A stretch of DNA of 6,828 bases from Anaerolineae bacterium. Its GTDB lineage: Bacteria; Chloroflexota; Anaerolineae; Anaerolineales; Anaerolineaceae. Made by a program: the position numbers and the translations under genes. Positions 5,477-6,828 of the stretch are shown here, one piece after another (position 1 is the stretch's first letter; the number at the start of each line of letters is the position of its first letter). The notes beneath the pieces were generated by a model that ran no database searches, was not told the origin of the DNA, and saw only the letters and a list, made by a program, of their open reading frames with translations. Where the stretch lies: contig JACRAG010000161.1 in NCBI GenBank assembly GCA_016213455.1, positions 1 through 6,828 on the forward strand, written 5' to 3'.

Positions 5477-5983
5477 TTATGATGATGCGAGACGTTTCAA
5501 TCCTTTACGCATTTCAGTCAACGCCCAATGATAATGGCTGCTTCCGCAGGATTTGAAGTAGGCTGACAACTTGTTCTGCCGCATCCAGCCATACAGCCCC
5601 GGCGTGAATAAATCCTCTTCGCTCAAGGAGTCAATCAAGACCTGCAACTCCTGGTGGGAGGTTCTGAATTTGGTTATAACCTCTTCGAGTGACCTGTCAC
5701 GGTAGGTTTCATAAATGCGCTTGTTCAATACTGGCAACTGCGCCCAGGTGTACCCTTCGGCAGGCGTAGGCGGATTCTCTCCTCTCAGCCCGGCAGCATA
5801 CCAGCGCAGCAGCATGGCATGCCATTCGTGCAAATGTGCAAGCACATCCTTGACTGACCAGTCACCCAGCAGACCTGGCTGAACCATCTGCTCCGGCGTC
5901 AATCCGGCGAGCCAGGCCTCCAAGGCAGCATATTTATCTCTATTCTCATCCATCAATGCGGATTTAGTGGTTGGTCTCGGCAT
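5477..5983 (-). CDS. ClbS/DfsB family four-helix bundle protein
   Basis: 168 residues, the family's normal length. The N-terminus MPRPTTKSAL, the block LLGDWSVKDVLAHLHEWHAMLLRWYAAG (38-65), EGYTWAQLPVLNKRIYETYRDR (76-97), SHQELQVLIDSLSEEDLFTPG (109-129) and the closing SSHYHWALTEMRKGLKR (148-164) follow the ClbS/DfsB (DUF1706, DinB-like) pattern from end to end. In Escherichia coli ClbS protects the colibactin producer by hydrolysing the reactive cyclopropane of the genotoxin; DfsB is a dinuclear-metal-like relative of unknown role, and most members have no tested function. Conserved histidines at 50, 53, 55 and 150-152 fit the positions where DinB-type bundles bind metal, though I cannot assign ligands. 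The ATG is preceded by AGGAGA (5993-5988) four bases upstream. It lies 26 bases after the isoprenoid-type gene, so they are probably co-transcribed. Family is sure; cellular target is not. Confidence 0.92.
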   Translation of the reverse strand: MPRPTTKSALMDENRDKYAALEAWLAGLTPEQMVQPGLLGDWSVKDVLAHLHEWHAMLLRWYAAGLRGENPPTPAEGYTWAQLPVLNKRIYETYRDRSLEEVITKFRTSHQELQVLIDSLSEEDLFTPGLYGWMRQNKLSAYFKSCGSSHYHWALTEMRKGLKRLASS

Positions 5984-6009
5984 GGTTTCTCCTGTTCAAG
6001 CGACCATCC

Positions 6010-6828
6010 TCATGCAATTTTAAGCTCTTTCAGAAAGTAATTTTCCAGGCGCAGTTCCGTCACATCCACCAGGCGAGTGAGGTAGCGGTCGTCAAGCGCC
6101 GCCAGGATGGCGCGGGATTGTTCAATCATCTCCTTGCCCCGCCGGTAGGTGGTCCGGGCATGTTCAGCATCCTGGCGCAGCAATTTTGCGATTTTTCCGG
6201 GATTTTTCAAATCCAACAGTTTCTCCTTGCCCAGGGTCACATAAGAATAGTGCCCGGCAGCCAGATCGCCTTCCAGATCCTCCCAATCGTCGATCATCTG
6301 AATCGCTGCACCAAACAGCAGGAACACCTGCCAGTAATCCTCGATCTGCCCGGCCCGTCCGAGCCGCTCCAGGCTGAGCATGAACGGCCCCAACGCATTG
6401 GCGCCTTTTGCGCCCAAATCTTCGGGGCGGTCCAGGCGATAGGGACTCATCTTTCCACGCGCAAATTTCTCCTTGATCTCCGCCTCCAGGAAAAGGGTGC
6501 GCATCTTGTGTAAAATGGACAGGTTGGTTTGCGAGACGCCGAAGATATTTAACGCACGCAGTTCATATTCGGCAATCAAGGCCTGGGCGGTTAAAATTTC
6601 AACCGGAGAGGCGTGGCTTCCGTCCACATTCTCATCCAGAATCCCATACCCGGCCACGGCAAATACCCCGGCCTGCAAAATATCGCCAAATTGGGCGACC
6701 AGGTCGCTCATGCCCTCCTCGTCCATCCACACCGCCAGGAAAGCAAAAACCGGGTAAGCATCCTTGAAGTACTGCATGCGATTGCTCTTCCAGCTGGTCA
6801 GGTCAAAACCCAGCGGCTCGGAGAACGC
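6010..6828 (-). CDS. Class I isoprenoid synthase-like protein, N-terminus beyond the window
   Basis: 272 residues are visible; the frame is open to the right edge, so the start probably lies outside. An internal ATG at 6777 has a weak GGAAGAG before it and would give 255 residues. Numbering from the edge, the second aspartate-rich motif is clear: MIDDWEDLEGDLAAGHYSY (178-196), with DDxxD at 180-184, as in trans-isoprenyl diphosphate synthases and related class I enzymes. The first motif appears as ILDENVDG (63-70), where DENVD stands for DDxxD with Glu in the second place. Between them are long helices including KGANALGPFMLSLERLG (141-157). Known relatives use the two motifs to bind Mg and the diphosphate of a prenyl substrate, either condensing it with isopentenyl diphosphate or ionising it. 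Whether this one elongates, cyclises or does neither cannot be told. It is the first visible gene of the run, 26 bases before the ClbS/DfsB gene. Fold is likely; reaction is unassigned. Confidence 0.8.
   Translation of the reverse strand, partial: AFSEPLGFDLTSWKSNRMQYFKDAYPVFAFLAVWMDEEGMSDLVAQFGDILQAGVFAVAGYGILDENVDGSHASPVEILTAQALIAEYELRALNIFGVSQTNLSILHKMRTLFLEAEIKEKFARGKMSPYRLDRPEDLGAKGANALGPFMLSLERLGRAGQIEDYWQVFLLFGAAIQMIDDWEDLEGDLAAGHYSYVTLGKEKLLDLKNPGKIAKLLRQDAEHARTTYRRGKEMIEQSRAILAALDDRYLTRLVDVTELRLENYFLKELKIA

Noticed and set aside
4605..5983. MNT/HEPN-type toxin-antitoxin pair
   Set aside because: The nucleotidyltransferase is fused to its own helical domain and is longer than MNT antitoxins, there is no RxxxxH HEPN motif in it or beside it, and the neighbour is clearly ClbS/DfsB.
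5971..6513. Plus-strand open frame of 180 codons
   Set aside because: Antisense to the isoprenoid-type gene with its DDWED motif; low-complexity Gln/Phe-rich product without a family.

Overview
The window reads as bacterial chromosome of about 55% G+C in which every gene I can support lies on the minus strand, so transcription runs from the right edge (6828) to the left edge (1). The gene families (a HisKA_7TM-type sensor, a GH4 glycosidase, a ClbS/DfsB protein, a class I isoprenoid-fold protein and an alpha/alpha-toroid protein) together suggest a Chloroflexota bacterium, most likely Anaerolineae. That placement is inference from protein style. The window has no rRNA, tRNA or other phylogenetic marker.

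Layout in the direction of transcription. (1) 6828-2736 is a run of five closely spaced genes: a class I isoprenoid synthase-like protein cut by the right edge, a ClbS/DfsB four-helix-bundle protein, a nucleotidyltransferase-domain protein, an alpha/alpha-toroid protein and an RNase Z-like metallo-beta-lactamase-fold hydrolase. Gaps are 26, 23, about 80 and 31 bases, and the run closes with a hairpin plus T-run terminator at 2645-2676. The wider gap before the toroid gene carries a perfect TATAAT, so that gene and the hydrolase may also have their own promoter. (2) 2523-2167 is a single small three-helix membrane protein of unknown function, with its own TATAAT promoter and an operator-like palindrome. 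(3) 1905-559 is a lone GH4 NAD- and metal-dependent glycosidase. It is preceded by a 261-base intergenic region with two hairpins and repeated GAATCG words, and followed by a strong intrinsic terminator (503-541). (4) 401-1 is the amino-terminal 7TM-type sensor part of a signalling protein cut by the left edge.

How they may work together. The five-gene run mixes a putative isoprenoid enzyme, a protein of the genotoxin self-protection (ClbS) family, a minimal nucleotidyltransferase, a toroid protein of the terpene-cyclase/prenyltransferase fold and a metallohydrolase. This could be a small-molecule modification or detoxification cassette, or simply a housekeeping cluster of orphan genes; the sequence alone does not decide. 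The GH4 enzyme has a CHEI active-site motif, close to the CHEV motif reported for alpha-galacturonidases, which points to uronic-acid or glucoside scavenging. No mobile element, CRISPR array, tRNA or rRNA was seen.
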